Part shown: positions 7,284 through 15,266 of the stretch, piece after piece
How positions within the stretch are numbered: position 1 is the first letter of the stretch
Layout of the letters: each line of letters starts with the position of its first letter
NCBI GenBank assembly: GCA_963708645.1
Contig: CAVPTA010000005.1
Location: 8,149-72,148, forward strand
Direction of reading: 5' to 3'
Origin: RYN-133 sp963708645
Lineage (GTDB): Bacteria > Actinomycetota > Actinomycetes > Mycobacteriales > Jatrophihabitantaceae
Length of the DNA: 64,000 bases
Translations under genes and position numbers: made by a program
The notes under the pieces: generated by a model
Databases searched by the model: none
The model's input: only the letters and a program-made list of their open reading frames with translations
What the model was told of the DNA's origin: nothing

Positions 7284-8153
7284 GTGCTCGCACTGGACTT
7301 CGATTCGGACAGCATCGGTGACGACGGCCGACCGGTCAGCGCCCTCTCTGCAGGAGACCGGTTGCCGGGGGGCCCCCGCGCCTGGGAGCGCCTTGGTGTC
7401 GGACACCGGTGCGAAACGTGGTTGGGCTGGTCGGCACACCTGTGCGCGCCGGTAGTGGTGAAGTTCCCGCGCCCGGACCAGATCGGCGAACCTCGTGCCG
7501 CGCGAGCCCTCGCGCGCGAGGTCAGCGCTCTGCGCGACAACCTGCACCCCGCGCTGCCCAGGCTCTACCGTGACGGCAGCGACGACGCGTTCGCGTTCCT
7601 CGAGCTCGAGTATGTGGACGGCACGGCGCTCGACGAAGACATCGAGCAGCACGGCCGCTTCGCCCCCGTCGAGCTCGCGCTGCTCATGGTGCAACTGCTC
7701 GCAGGGCTGCGCGCGGTCCATGCGCGCGGCCTCGTCCACGTCGACGTCAAGCCCGACAACGTCATGATCCGGGAGGGCCGACCGGTGCTCGTCGACTTCG
7801 GCTCGGCACGGCCGATCGGGTCGCGCCAGCCGACGGGCACGTTGATCGGCAGCCCGGGTTACGCCGCGCCCGAACTCGAGGCCGGTGCGCCGTTGTCACC
7901 GGCAATGGACCTATACGGCGTCGGGACGATACTTTACGAGGCCCTCTGCGGAGCGCCGGCGTTCGAGCCGGACGTGCCTGCGGCCGAGCGGACCACGCCG
8001 GACCCACTCGACGACAACGACACCGCACACCTCGCGCTCCAGCTGCTGGACCCCGACCCGAGCTGCCGCCCGGACCTCGACGGCGCCGTGCACGAGCTGG
8101 CCCGCACCTGCGCGGCGGGCGGCATGGCGTTCCGCCCGGACTGGGCGCGCTGA
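7284..8153 (+). CDS. Soluble serine/threonine protein kinase (SR-peptide cassette)
   Basis: A 289-residue Hanks-type kinase starting at GTG after GGAAGGA. Visible catalytic features: the ATP lysine in PVVVK (residue 60), the alpha-C Glu in AREVSAL, the catalytic loop HVDVKPDN with Asp154, Lys156 and Asn159, DFG at 171-173 and the APE motif at 195-197 in GYAAPE. The glycine loop is degenerate (LGVGHRCETWLG). There is no transmembrane segment and no PASTA or other sensor domain, unlike PknB-type receptors: the kinase domain is essentially the whole protein. Gene order exporter-peptide-kinase on one strand suggests that the SR peptide is its substrate, resembling in outline the SR-repeat kinases of eukaryotes. 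That function is inferred, not seen. Confidence 0.85.
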   Translation: MLALDFDSDSIGDDGRPVSALSAGDRLPGGPRAWERLGVGHRCETWLGWSAHLCAPVVVKFPRPDQIGEPRAARALAREVSALRDNLHPALPRLYRDGSDDAFAFLELEYVDGTALDEDIEQHGRFAPVELALLMVQLLAGLRAVHARGLVHVDVKPDNVMIREGRPVLVDFGSARPIGSRQPTGTLIGSPGYAAPELEAGAPLSPAMDLYGVGTILYEALCGAPAFEPDVPAAERTTPDPLDDNDTAHLALQLLDPDPSCRPDLDGAVHELARTCAAGGMAFRPDWAR

Positions 8154-8162
8154 ACCCAGCAG

Positions 8163-8690
8163 CTACAGCGCGACGTGCAGTCGGATCTCGCGTAGTTCGC
8201 CCGCACCGGTGTCGAGTGCACGCACCAAGCCGTCCGTCGCCCAGCCGGCGCCGATCAAGAACTCGCGCGTCACCGTGTCTGCCTCAGGGATCCACGTGAT
8301 CGCCCGCGTCGACCCGTCGCCACGAGCGAGGTCGACGGCAGCGGCCATCAGTCGTGAGCCGTGGCCGCGCCGTCCCCACCGCGGCTCGACCAGGATCGGC
8401 CCGACGGCGACGGTCGCCAGCGGCTCGTCCGCCTGCGGCTCGTCGGCAGGCGCGAGTGCGGTGAAGCCGACGACGTCGTTCTGCTCGAGTGCCACGAGCA
8501 CGCGATGCTGCGCCGTCGGCGGGGCCGTCAATGCGTCGGTCCAGGCTGCCAGGGCAGTCTCGGTCGTCACCTGCTCGAGCACCGCGGCAGGCAGGATCGA
8601 CGCGTACCCGTGCTGCCACGTCGTGACCTGGATCCGCGCTACTTCGCCGGCATCCGCGGGCCCGGCTGGGCGCACGCTCACATCGGCCAT
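8163..8690 (-). CDS. GNAT family N-acetyltransferase
   Basis: A 175-residue single-domain GNAT: VRPAGPADAGEVARIQVTTW at the start, the acetyl-CoA loop region VEPRWGRRGHGSRLMAAAVD (the Q/RxxGxG/A motif as RRGHGS) and the C-terminal strand REIRLHVAL. The N-terminal block with WQHGYASILP is typical of GNATs that acetylate small amines or proteins of unknown identity. It is convergent with the kinase gene and ends ten bases from it. The substrate cannot be told from sequence. Confidence 0.8.
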   Translation of the reverse strand: MADVSVRPAGPADAGEVARIQVTTWQHGYASILPAAVLEQVTTETALAAWTDALTAPPTAQHRVLVALEQNDVVGFTALAPADEPQADEPLATVAVGPILVEPRWGRRGHGSRLMAAAVDLARGDGSTRAITWIPEADTVTREFLIGAGWATDGLVRALDTGAGELREIRLHVAL

Positions 8691-8708
8691 GCAGCCGACC
8701 CTACGGTT

Positions 8709-9914
8709 TCAGCGGGCGGGTGCTCCCGCCGGCACCGATCCTGGCGGCGCGACCTCGGTCATGTCGTCCGGCTCGTCGAGGGCCTTGGCTACGAACCAAC
8801 CGCCGATCGCGAACAGCACCCCGAGCACGATCATGGTGATGCCGATGCTGACGCCCTGCGTAGCGAATTTGGTCATGATCGTGACCGCACCGGCCGCGCT
8901 GACCAGCCCCCAGAACCAGGCAGTGAACCGCCGCCCGTAACGCGCCCCGTACAAACACAGGACGAGGCCTGCGAGCAGCAGGAGGATGCCCGTCCCGATC
9001 TGCTTGGCGTCCGGCGCAAAGCCGAGGATCCCCACGAGCATCGCCGGGATCCCGACCACGACGAACGGCACTGCTACACCGTGGCGTCCGGTGCGATCGA
9101 GGGACCACGCGATCAGGTAGTAGGCGATCGCGAAGATCAACGAGACGGCAGCGACGGTCTTCGTGTCGATGGACGGGATGCTCGACGATCCGCCGGTGGC
9201 CGTACCGATCACCGACGAGCTGACCTCGCGGCTGTCCGGCCCCGCCTTGCCGACGGCGTACTCCCACAGGAAGAACGCGGCCAGGCCGAGATAGAACGTG
9301 TGCCCGCGCGCGCCGCGGACGAAGACGTAGCTGATCAGGTAGGCGATGATGCTGACCCAGACGACCGCGTCGGAGTTGAACACGTCGCCGCCGGTGAGAT
9401 CGAGGGTGGCGAACTCCATTGCGACCGGGATGCCGAGCGCTGTCGCAGCAATTCCTGCGGTGACCAGCGGGCCGGTACGCGCGATCACGACCAGCGCATA
9501 CCCGATCGCCACGACGATGAGCGCGAGCGCGAACCCGAGAAAGCGCCGCGAGTCGGACGACCCGACACCGCCGCCGCTGAGGATTCCGTCGCGAACCCCG
9601 TCGATGATGTAGGTGAAGCCCCACACGAGGACGCCGACCACGACGAGAACGACGCCCACACCGGTAAGGGTCACCCCGAAGCGCGGCGCCGCCCGGTGCG
9701 TGGCCCGCGCGCCGAGCCGTTGCCACAGCGTCGGACGTGGCGCCGCCGGGCCCGCCAGGGTGTGCTGACCGGGATAGCCCTGCGGTGCAGCGCCGTAGGA
9801 CGGACCGCCCGGAGGTGGTGCGCCGTAGGGCCCCGCCGGTGGGGGATAGGACTGCGGCGGGTAGTTCGGATCCTGGGGGTACTGCGGATCGTTGGGATCC
9901 TGGGGTCCGCTCAT
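8709..9914 (-). CDS. Polytopic membrane protein with Pro/Tyr-rich N-terminal tail, unknown function
   Basis: A 401-residue protein beginning MSGPQDPNDPQYPQDPNYPP; the first 75 residues are Pro-, Tyr- and Gln-rich and disordered, a common cytoplasmic tail on actinobacterial envelope proteins. About ten hydrophobic segments follow, among them GVGVVLVVVGVLVWGFTYII, GFALALIVVAIGYALVVIA, HTFYLGLAAFFLWEYAVG, VAAVSLIFAIAYYLIAW and FVVVGIPAMLVGILGFA. I chose the internal ATG because upstream residues do not look coding and the tail then starts at a typical MSGP. No enzyme motif is visible. Confidence 0.75.
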   Translation of the reverse strand: MSGPQDPNDPQYPQDPNYPPQSYPPPAGPYGAPPPGGPSYGAAPQGYPGQHTLAGPAAPRPTLWQRLGARATHRAAPRFGVTLTGVGVVLVVVGVLVWGFTYIIDGVRDGILSGGGVGSSDSRRFLGFALALIVVAIGYALVVIARTGPLVTAGIAATALGIPVAMEFATLDLTGGDVFNSDAVVWVSIIAYLISYVFVRGARGHTFYLGLAAFFLWEYAVGKAGPDSREVSSSVIGTATGGSSSIPSIDTKTVAAVSLIFAIAYYLIAWSLDRTGRHGVAVPFVVVGIPAMLVGILGFAPDAKQIGTGILLLLAGLVLCLYGARYGRRFTAWFWGLVSAAGAVTIMTKFATQGVSIGITMIVLGVLFAIGGWFVAKALDEPDDMTEVAPPGSVPAGAPAR

Positions 9915-9999
9915 GATCGTCAGCGTATAGCGAATTCTCAGGTTCCAGGTGAGGACGCGCGCGCTGTGGAACCACGCTGCAGCGGAGGATGGACAGGCC

Positions 10000-10482
10000 A
10001 TGTTCGAGCGATTCAGCGATCCCGGCCGGCGCGTTGTCGTGTACGCGCAGGAGCAAGCACGCCTGCTCGATCATGCCGTGATCGCCTCCGAGCACCTGCT
10101 CCTCGGCGTCCTCGTCAGCGACCCTTCGGCCGAGGGCGTCCTTCTGGCGACACCCATCGATCTCGAGCTGGCCCGGGCGGCGGTCGCTGCGTACCGCCCG
10201 AAAGCATCCAAGCGCGAGCTGCGCGCCGGTCACATCCCGTTCACCCCGCACGCAAAGCAGGCGCTCGATCTTGCGTCGCGCGCTGCAGGTGATGCACAAA
10301 TCGGTCCCGGCGCAATCCTGGCGGGGCTCGTCGGCGCCGACTGCGGCGCGGCCGACGTGCTCCGCACGCTGAACGTCGATCCGCAGCTGATCGCGGCAGC
10401 GGCCGCGCACCCCAATGAGGCAGAACCGACCCGCCCGGGCCGGGTGCGTCCGAAGCGTCGCGCGGACCCCGACGAGCGTTAG
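10000..10482 (+). CDS. Stand-alone Clp N-terminal domain protein
   Basis: A 160-residue protein starting MFERFSDPGRRVVVYAQEQA, closely like the N-terminus of ClpC (MFERFTDRARRVVV). Two Clp-N repeats are visible: residues 1-70 with ASEHLLLGVLV, and residues 75-140 with PFTPHAKQALDLASRAAGD and IGPGAILAGLV. The AAA+ modules of ClpC are absent and the protein ends in a basic tail (RPGRVRPKRRADPDER). In ClpC this domain binds adaptors and substrates, so a free copy could act as a decoy, adaptor or delivery factor for ClpCP; Actinobacteria have such short ClpC-N-like proteins (ClpC2 group). The ATG is preceded by GGAGGAT. Confidence 0.85.
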   Translation: MFERFSDPGRRVVVYAQEQARLLDHAVIASEHLLLGVLVSDPSAEGVLLATPIDLELARAAVAAYRPKASKRELRAGHIPFTPHAKQALDLASRAAGDAQIGPGAILAGLVGADCGAADVLRTLNVDPQLIAAAAAHPNEAEPTRPGRVRPKRRADPDER

Positions 10483-10485
10483 CGA

Positions 10486-10975
10486 TCAGCCGCGGCGGTA
10501 ACGCACTTCCGGGATCGGCCCGCCCGGCATCTCGGCGTGTTTGCGGCTCCCGTCGGCGACGAACCCGGCACGCTCGTAGAAGCGTCGGGCACGGTGGTTG
10601 TCCTCGAGCACCCACAGCACGACGGCCACATCGCCCAGCTGAACGAGCGCCTCGGTCATCAGCGCTCGCCCCGCGCCGGTCGACCACGCATCGGGATGCA
10701 CGTAGATCGCGTAGACCTCGCTCGTCCCGCCCGGCAGGTCGTCATCGCGGGCGGCACCGAACATCGAGTAGCCGACGATCGCGTCGCTGGATTCGGCGAC
10801 CAGAAACCGCGTGGGCCGCGCGTCGATCGAGTCGGCCAGGCGCTGCGCTGCCGCGTCCGCGTCGTAGCCTGCCCAGGCGTCGGGCGGCAGGTGCTCGGCA
10901 TACGCGGCGTTCCACGACGCGATGCGGACGCCGATGATCGCTGCGGCGTCATCGGGCCACGGCCGGACGGATCAC
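10486..10975 (-). CDS. GNAT family N-acetyltransferase, one frameshift
   Basis: From a GTG that overlaps the DedA stop by four bases (GTGA), VIRPAV leads after one extra base near 10955 into DDAAAIIGVRIASWNAAYAE, HLPPDAWAGYDADAAAQRLA and the GNAT core VYAIYVHPDAWSTGAGRALM (motif A, with STGAGR for acetyl-CoA) and VLWVLEDNHRARRFYERAGF. The length of about 162 residues is normal. The IASW-NAAY start is shared by GNATs near peptidoglycan and antibiotic-related functions, but the substrate is unknown. It forms an operon with the DedA gene. Confidence 0.8.
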
Positions 10976-11637
10976 CGCTCGCCGGCGGCGTCCGCCTCGG
11001 CGTAGGCCTCGCCCTCGTCCTCTTGACGCTTCTCCCTGCGCATGTGCACCACGACCGCGACAACGATGATCACGGCGAGAATCGCCAACGGAGCCCAGGT
11101 GAGCGTCGAGCCGATCACGTTGAGCGCGCTCGCGAACGCGTAGCCGAGCAGCACGCACCCCGGCGCCCAGAAGATGCCGCCGATCGCGTTCCACAGCAAG
11201 AATGTGCGGTAGCGCATGCCGCTCATGCCGGCCATGGACGGCATGAGCGCGCGCATCAGTGCGGTGAGCCGACCGAGCAGCACCGCCTTACCGCCGTGGC
11301 GGTGGATGAACGCGTCGACCGCCGACCAGCGGCGCTCGCCGACCCAGCGGCCCAGCCGCGAGCGGCGCAGCGACGGCCCGAACTTCTTGCCGAACTCGTA
11401 ACCGACCGAGTCGCCGCCGACCGCGCAGACGACCGCGATGAGCATCATGACGCCGAGATTGAGATTGCCGTACTTCGCGTTGCAGAAGACGCCCGCGACG
11501 AGCAGCGCTGTCTCACCGGGCAGCACCATCCCGACGAGAATCGCGGCCTCGGCGAACGCCAGAGCACCGGCGATCAGGTAGAGCCATTGGCCCACCGAGT
11601 CGCCGATCGTGCGCAGGACGTGCTCGAACACTGGCAC
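10972..11637 (-). CDS. DedA family membrane protein
   Basis: A 221-residue inner-membrane protein. The family pattern is clear: the early helix FAEAAILVGMVLPGETAL with the conserved Glu and Pro-Gly-Glu, GGDSVGYEFGKKFG with the Gly-Asp, a re-entrant region, and FIHRHGGKAVLLGRLTALMR, whose arginine is essential in E. coli members. The tail is highly charged (RREKRQEDEGEAYAEAD). DedA proteins act in undecaprenyl phosphate or phospholipid translocation. It precedes and overlaps the acetyltransferase gene. Confidence 0.85.
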   Translation of the reverse strand: MPVFEHVLRTIGDSVGQWLYLIAGALAFAEAAILVGMVLPGETALLVAGVFCNAKYGNLNLGVMMLIAVVCAVGGDSVGYEFGKKFGPSLRRSRLGRWVGERRWSAVDAFIHRHGGKAVLLGRLTALMRALMPSMAGMSGMRYRTFLLWNAIGGIFWAPGCVLLGYAFASALNVIGSTLTWAPLAILAVIIVVAVVVHMRREKRQEDEGEAYAEADAAGER

Positions 11638-11685
11638 ATGCTCCCATGGCCGGCCATGTCCGAGCTGCGCTCTAGGGTCAGCGGC

Positions 11686-12909
11686 ATGCCGTCATCGCTG
11701 TCGCTGGCCCAGGCGCGCCGCGTGGCACTGGCCGCCCAGGGCTTCACCGACCCCCGCCCGTCCGGGCGCGTCGATGCACGGCACATCCGGCGTGTGATCG
11801 ATCGGGTCGGGCTGCTGCAACTCGACTCGGTCAACGTCTTCTGCCGCTCGCACTACCTGCCCGTGCTGGCCCGGCTCGGTCCGTACCCGCGCGACCTGCT
11901 CGACACGATGACGGCCCACACGTCCGGGCCAGTGCGCCGCGAGCTGTTCGAGTACTGGGCGCACGAGGCCTCGTTGGTGCCGGTCGAGACCCAGCCGCTG
12001 TTGCGGTGGCGCATGGCGCGGGCAGCCGAATCGGCGTGGCCGGGTGTGCGCCGCATCGCGAAAGAGAAGCCGCATCTGCTCGACGACATCATCGACCTGA
12101 TCCGCGACGAGGGCCCGATTCGCTCGTCGGACACCGGTATCGCCCCCATCGCGCCGCGTCCGGGGCACATGTGGAACTGGCATGACGGCAAGATCGCGCT
12201 CGAATACCTCTTCTACGCCGGACGGGTGACGGCGGCACGCCGCATCAATTTCGAGCGCTACTACGACCTGCCCGAGCGGGTGCTGCCGCCGCAGATCCTG
12301 GCTGCGCCGACGCCGGAGCCGGCCGACGCGTCCCGGGAGCTGATCCGCATGGCGGCGCGCTGTCACGGCGTCGGCACCGAGGCCGACCTGCGTGACTACT
12401 TCCGCATGCCACACAAGGCGAGCAAGCAGGCCGTCGCCGAACTCGTCGAGTCCGGCGAACTCGAGCCGGTCTCGGTCGAGGACTGGCCGGCTCCGGCTTA
12501 CCTGTGGCACGACGCGAAGCGCCCGCGCCGAGTTGCGGCGCGGGCGCTGCTGTCACCCTTCGATCCGCTGGTGTGGTTCCGCGAGCGCACCGAGCGGCTG
12601 TTCGGCTTCCGGTATCGCATCGAGATCTACACGCCGGCCCCCAAGCGCATCTACGGCTACTACGTGTTGCCGGTGTTGCTCGGCGAGGCGCTGGTCGGCC
12701 GCGTCGATCTGAAGTCCGACCGGCAGGCCGGCGTGCTGCGCGTCCAGGCGGCCCATCTGGAACACGGACATGATCCGCATTACGTGGCCGAGGAGCTGGC
12801 CGCCGAACTGGCGGTCACGGCCCAGTGGCTGGGCCTGTCGGGTGTCGTGGTGATGCCACGCGGCGAGCTCGCCCCGATGCTTGCCACGGCCGTCGCTCAG
12901 GCTGCCTGA
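11686..12909 (+). CDS. AlkX/YcaQ-type DNA glycosylase (winged-helix, HTH_42)
   Basis: A 407-residue protein of the AlkZ/YcaQ superfamily, which unhooks bulky or interstrand DNA crosslinks. The N-terminal stretch has ARRVALAAQGF and the catalytic Q-phi-D motif as QLD in GLLQLDSVNVFCRSHYLP; QLD matches the YcaQ (AlkX) branch and not the Q-phi-Q of antibiotic self-resistance AlkZ enzymes. Three winged-helix blocks follow, with FEYWAHEASLVPVETQPL and the C-terminal LSPFDPLVWFRERTERLFGF, both strong family signatures. The ATG fits the family start. It overlaps the DUF4097 gene by 13 bases tail to tail. Together with the Mug-like, Nei2 and Lhr proteins it adds to a repair-rich window. Confidence 0.85.
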   Translation: MPSSLSLAQARRVALAAQGFTDPRPSGRVDARHIRRVIDRVGLLQLDSVNVFCRSHYLPVLARLGPYPRDLLDTMTAHTSGPVRRELFEYWAHEASLVPVETQPLLRWRMARAAESAWPGVRRIAKEKPHLLDDIIDLIRDEGPIRSSDTGIAPIAPRPGHMWNWHDGKIALEYLFYAGRVTAARRINFERYYDLPERVLPPQILAAPTPEPADASRELIRMAARCHGVGTEADLRDYFRMPHKASKQAVAELVESGELEPVSVEDWPAPAYLWHDAKRPRRVAARALLSPFDPLVWFRERTERLFGFRYRIEIYTPAPKRIYGYYVLPVLLGEALVGRVDLKSDRQAGVLRVQAAHLEHGHDPHYVAEELAAELAVTAQWLGLSGVVVMPRGELAPMLATAVAQAA

Positions 12910-13721
12910 CCGGCGCTGCCGGCCCGGAACAGCCGGATATCGCCACTGCCCGTGCGCGCACGGACCGTGATGGTCGTGCCGCCAGGAGCGGGTGCATCTT
13001 CGATCGGCAGGTCGGAGCTCACTCGTCCGGACCCGGAGGTCACGTCGAGGCGGGCCGACACGCCGGCGGGGAGGCCGACACTGACCCGGCCGGTGCCTGC
13101 GGTGAAGTCGATGTCGCCCCAGGCGACGCCGACCTGGGCGTCGCCGGAGCCCGCCCGCGAGCGGACCGAACCGCGACAGCTCTCGACCGAGAGATCGCCG
13201 CTGCCGAAGCCCGCCTGCACCGAACCGCCTACGGCCCCGAGCGTGACGCTTCCGGACCCTGCCCGGGCCACGACACTGCCCGATACCGGGCCGACCTGCA
13301 TGTGCGAGCTGCCGGTGCGCAGCCGCAGGTCGCCGGCGATGTCGTCGGCGGTGATGTCGGCCGAGCCGGTGGCCAGGTCGGCATCGCCGCACCGTCCGAG
13401 GACGTGGATCGGCGCCGCCGCGGTCGTGATCTTCACTGGCGTGCCGGTGGGCACATCGATCGCGACGTCCATCGCGTCGCGGTCGCGTTTCCAGCCGCCG
13501 AGCAGATCGGTCAGTCCGCCGCGGTTGGGTGCGACGACGGCCAGTGCGCCGCCACGCAGTTCGACCGCCGTGCGGTCGGCGACATCGCTGTTCTTGTCGC
13601 GCGCGGTCAGTCGGACGATCGCCTGGTCGAGCCCGTCGCGGGCGGTGACGACTACGTCGCCGTGCCCGATTCGCACGACGAGGCTGATCGGGCCGGACAG
13701 GGGGAAGGTCTTCTCGGTCAT
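12897..13721 (-). CDS. DUF4097 beta-solenoid repeat protein
   Basis: A 274-residue protein with irregular repeats of about 18-20 residues around GSGSV/GDL (VVARAGSGSVTLGAVGGSV, QAGFGSGDLSVESCRGSV, SRAGSGDAQVGVAWGDIDF, TSGSGRVSSDLP), the right-handed beta-helix pattern of DUF4097. No signal peptide or membrane segment is seen, so it is probably cytoplasmic. Such proteins often sit in envelope-stress loci as scaffolds; function unknown. It lies downstream of the RHH gene on the same strand (52-base gap). Confidence 0.8.
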   Translation of the reverse strand: MTEKTFPLSGPISLVVRIGHGDVVVTARDGLDQAIVRLTARDKNSDVADRTAVELRGGALAVVAPNRGGLTDLLGGWKRDRDAMDVAIDVPTGTPVKITTAAAPIHVLGRCGDADLATGSADITADDIAGDLRLRTGSSHMQVGPVSGSVVARAGSGSVTLGAVGGSVQAGFGSGDLSVESCRGSVRSRAGSGDAQVGVAWGDIDFTAGTGRVSVGLPAGVSARLDVTSGSGRVSSDLPIEDAPAPGGTTITVRARTGSGDIRLFRAGSAGQAA

Positions 13722-13773
13722 TTCAGATGCTCCTTCGATGGGTGATCTCAGCGATCGATCTCAGCGATCGGTC

Positions 13774-14259
13774 TCAGCCGTTGATCCAGCCGGTGATGCG
13801 ATGGCCGCTCGCGCGGGTGTCCCACCCGGCCGCGCGAGCGCGGGACGGGGCGAGGGCGCGCGACGCGGCGCGCACGAGCCAGGTGTTGATCGACACCGAG
13901 TCGGCCTTGGCGGCCGATTCGACGTCGGACTTGAGTGCCTCGGACAGTCGCAGGGAAATCCGGGCCGACGCGTCTGCGTCGTCGGCAGCCGGCTCGTGAT
14001 GCGGCTCGGCGACGCGAACTTCGATGCGCAGCTCGTCGCCGTCCAGGCGCACCGCGAGCACGGGCGCATCGGGGGAGTCCAGCAACGCCGCGGTGACCTC
14101 GTCGGCTGCGGCGGTCACGGCTGCCAGGATTGCGAGCCTCGTGGCGGGCTCGGCCGCCGCGGACAAGGCCTCGGCAACCCGGCGAGTGCCGTCGTCACCG
14201 AGGGCCGCCGCCGCGGCGAGCTGGGTCTGAACTTGGGCCACATAGGGTGACAGCTGCAT
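13774..14259 (-). CDS. Ribbon-helix-helix DNA-binding protein (HicB/Arc-like C-terminus)
   Basis: A 161-residue protein. The C-terminal part ISLRLSEALKSDVESAAKAD followed by SVSINTWLVRAASRAL is a typical ribbon-helix-helix repressor fold; the N-terminal 100 residues are Ala-rich helices with one strand region (VLAVRLDGDELRIEVRVAEP). HicB antitoxins carry such a tail, but there is no HicA-like partner nearby. Its own start codon lies inside a tandem ATGACATCA repeat, so it very likely represses itself, and possibly the divergent thyX. The DUF4097 gene follows and may be in the same operon. Confidence 0.75.
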   Translation of the reverse strand: MQLSPYVAQVQTQLAAAAALGDDGTRRVAEALSAAAEPATRLAILAAVTAAADEVTAALLDSPDAPVLAVRLDGDELRIEVRVAEPHHEPAADDADASARISLRLSEALKSDVESAAKADSVSINTWLVRAASRALAPSRARAAGWDTRASGHRITGWING

Positions 14260-14277
14260 GACATCACTATGACATCA
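14258..14277. promoter_or_regulatory. Tandem ATGACATCA operator between the RHH gene and thyX
   Basis: Two exact ATGACATCA copies spaced by two bases (11-base period, one helical turn) overlap the RHH gene's start codon in a 34-base divergent gap. Ribbon-helix-helix dimers bind exactly such tandem repeats, so it is almost certainly the autoregulatory site, and the RHH message must be nearly leaderless. Confidence 0.7.
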
Positions 14278-14293
14278 TTCCGGCGTCAGTGCA

Positions 14294-15067
14294 ATGTCGA
14301 ACGCCGTTCGACTAGATTCACCGACCGTGGCGCTTCGGGTGGACGTGATCGCCTGGACGCAGTTCGCAGCGCCGGGCGATATCGACTGGACCACCGACGC
14401 CGACGGCGGCCAGGCACTCGCCGAGTTCGCGGGGCGTGCGTGCTACGAGTCATGGCACAAACCCAATCCGGCCACCGCGACCAATGCCGGCTACCTGCGC
14501 CACATCCTCGACGTCGGGCACCTGTCCGTCCTCGAGCACGGGACGGTGACCGTCTACCTGCGTGGAGTTTCCCGGTCCTTGACGCACGAGCTGATCCGGC
14601 ACCGGCACTTCAGCTACTCGCAGCTGTCGCAGCGCTACGCGCCGTCCGGGCAGGCGGAGATGGTCGAGCCGGACGTGATCGCCGACGACCCGGTGCTGCA
14701 CGCGCGGTTCGAAGCCGCGACCGAGGCGTCGCTGGCGGCCTACCGCGACCTGCTCGCCGGTCTCGAAGAGAGATTCGCCGACACCGCGACGCCGACGCTG
14801 CGTCGTAAGCAGGCGCGGCAGGCCGCGCGAGCGGTGCTGCCGAACGCCACCGAGACCCGCATCGTCGTCACGGGCAACTACCGGGCGTGGCGGCATTTCG
14901 TCGCGATGCGTGCGTCCGAGCACGCCGATGTCGAGATCCGCGCCCTCGCCGTCGCCTGCCTGCGCGAGTTGCAGCGCATCGCGCCGAACGTCTTCGCCGA
15001 CTTCGAGATCACGTCGCTGCCGGACGGCACCTCGGTGGCGTCGAGCCCTTACGTCACCGAAGGTTGA
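14294..15067 (+). CDS. thyX: FAD-dependent thymidylate synthase
   Basis: ThyX makes dTMP from dUMP with reduced flavin and methylene-tetrahydrofolate. The 257-residue protein carries the diagnostic RHRxxSxxxxSxR motif as RHRHFSYSQLSQRY, preceded by ACYESWHKPNPAT and HLSVLEHGTVTVYLRGVSRS, and later RQAARAVLPNATETRIVVTG. ATG at this position gives MSNAVRLDSPTVALRV; GTG 33 bases later is an alternative. In mycobacteria thyX and dapA are neighbours; here they are 3 kb apart with a GH12 and an aminotransferase gene between. Confidence 0.95.
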   Translation: MSNAVRLDSPTVALRVDVIAWTQFAAPGDIDWTTDADGGQALAEFAGRACYESWHKPNPATATNAGYLRHILDVGHLSVLEHGTVTVYLRGVSRSLTHELIRHRHFSYSQLSQRYAPSGQAEMVEPDVIADDPVLHARFEAATEASLAAYRDLLAGLEERFADTATPTLRRKQARQAARAVLPNATETRIVVTGNYRAWRHFVAMRASEHADVEIRALAVACLRELQRIAPNVFADFEITSLPDGTSVASSPYVTEG

Positions 15068-15266
15068 TGCCGCCGGTGCCACGTAGGCGTCGTCGACGGC
15101 GCAAATGTTTGTGGTGACGTGTGCGTTGCTGGAGTCGTACTACGGCTGTAGGACGACCTGGCGAGAGAGCACCTCCCGAACGGTCAGCGTCGCGCCGGCC
15201 GAGAGTGTGATGTGATCAGGCAGGACTGGGCGCTACCTGACACGCGCCCTGAGTGGGGGGATAGCC

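Noticed and set aside
8361..10292. A 640-residue open frame on the plus strand opposite the acetyltransferase and membrane protein genes
   Set aside because: It is rich in Arg, Asp, Gly and His without any domain, as expected from the antisense of GC-rich genes; the opposite strand carries clear protein families.
13774..14259. A HicAB toxin-antitoxin pair
   Set aside because: The protein has an RHH tail like HicB, but there is no small HicA-type gene on either side; the neighbour is a DUF4097 gene.
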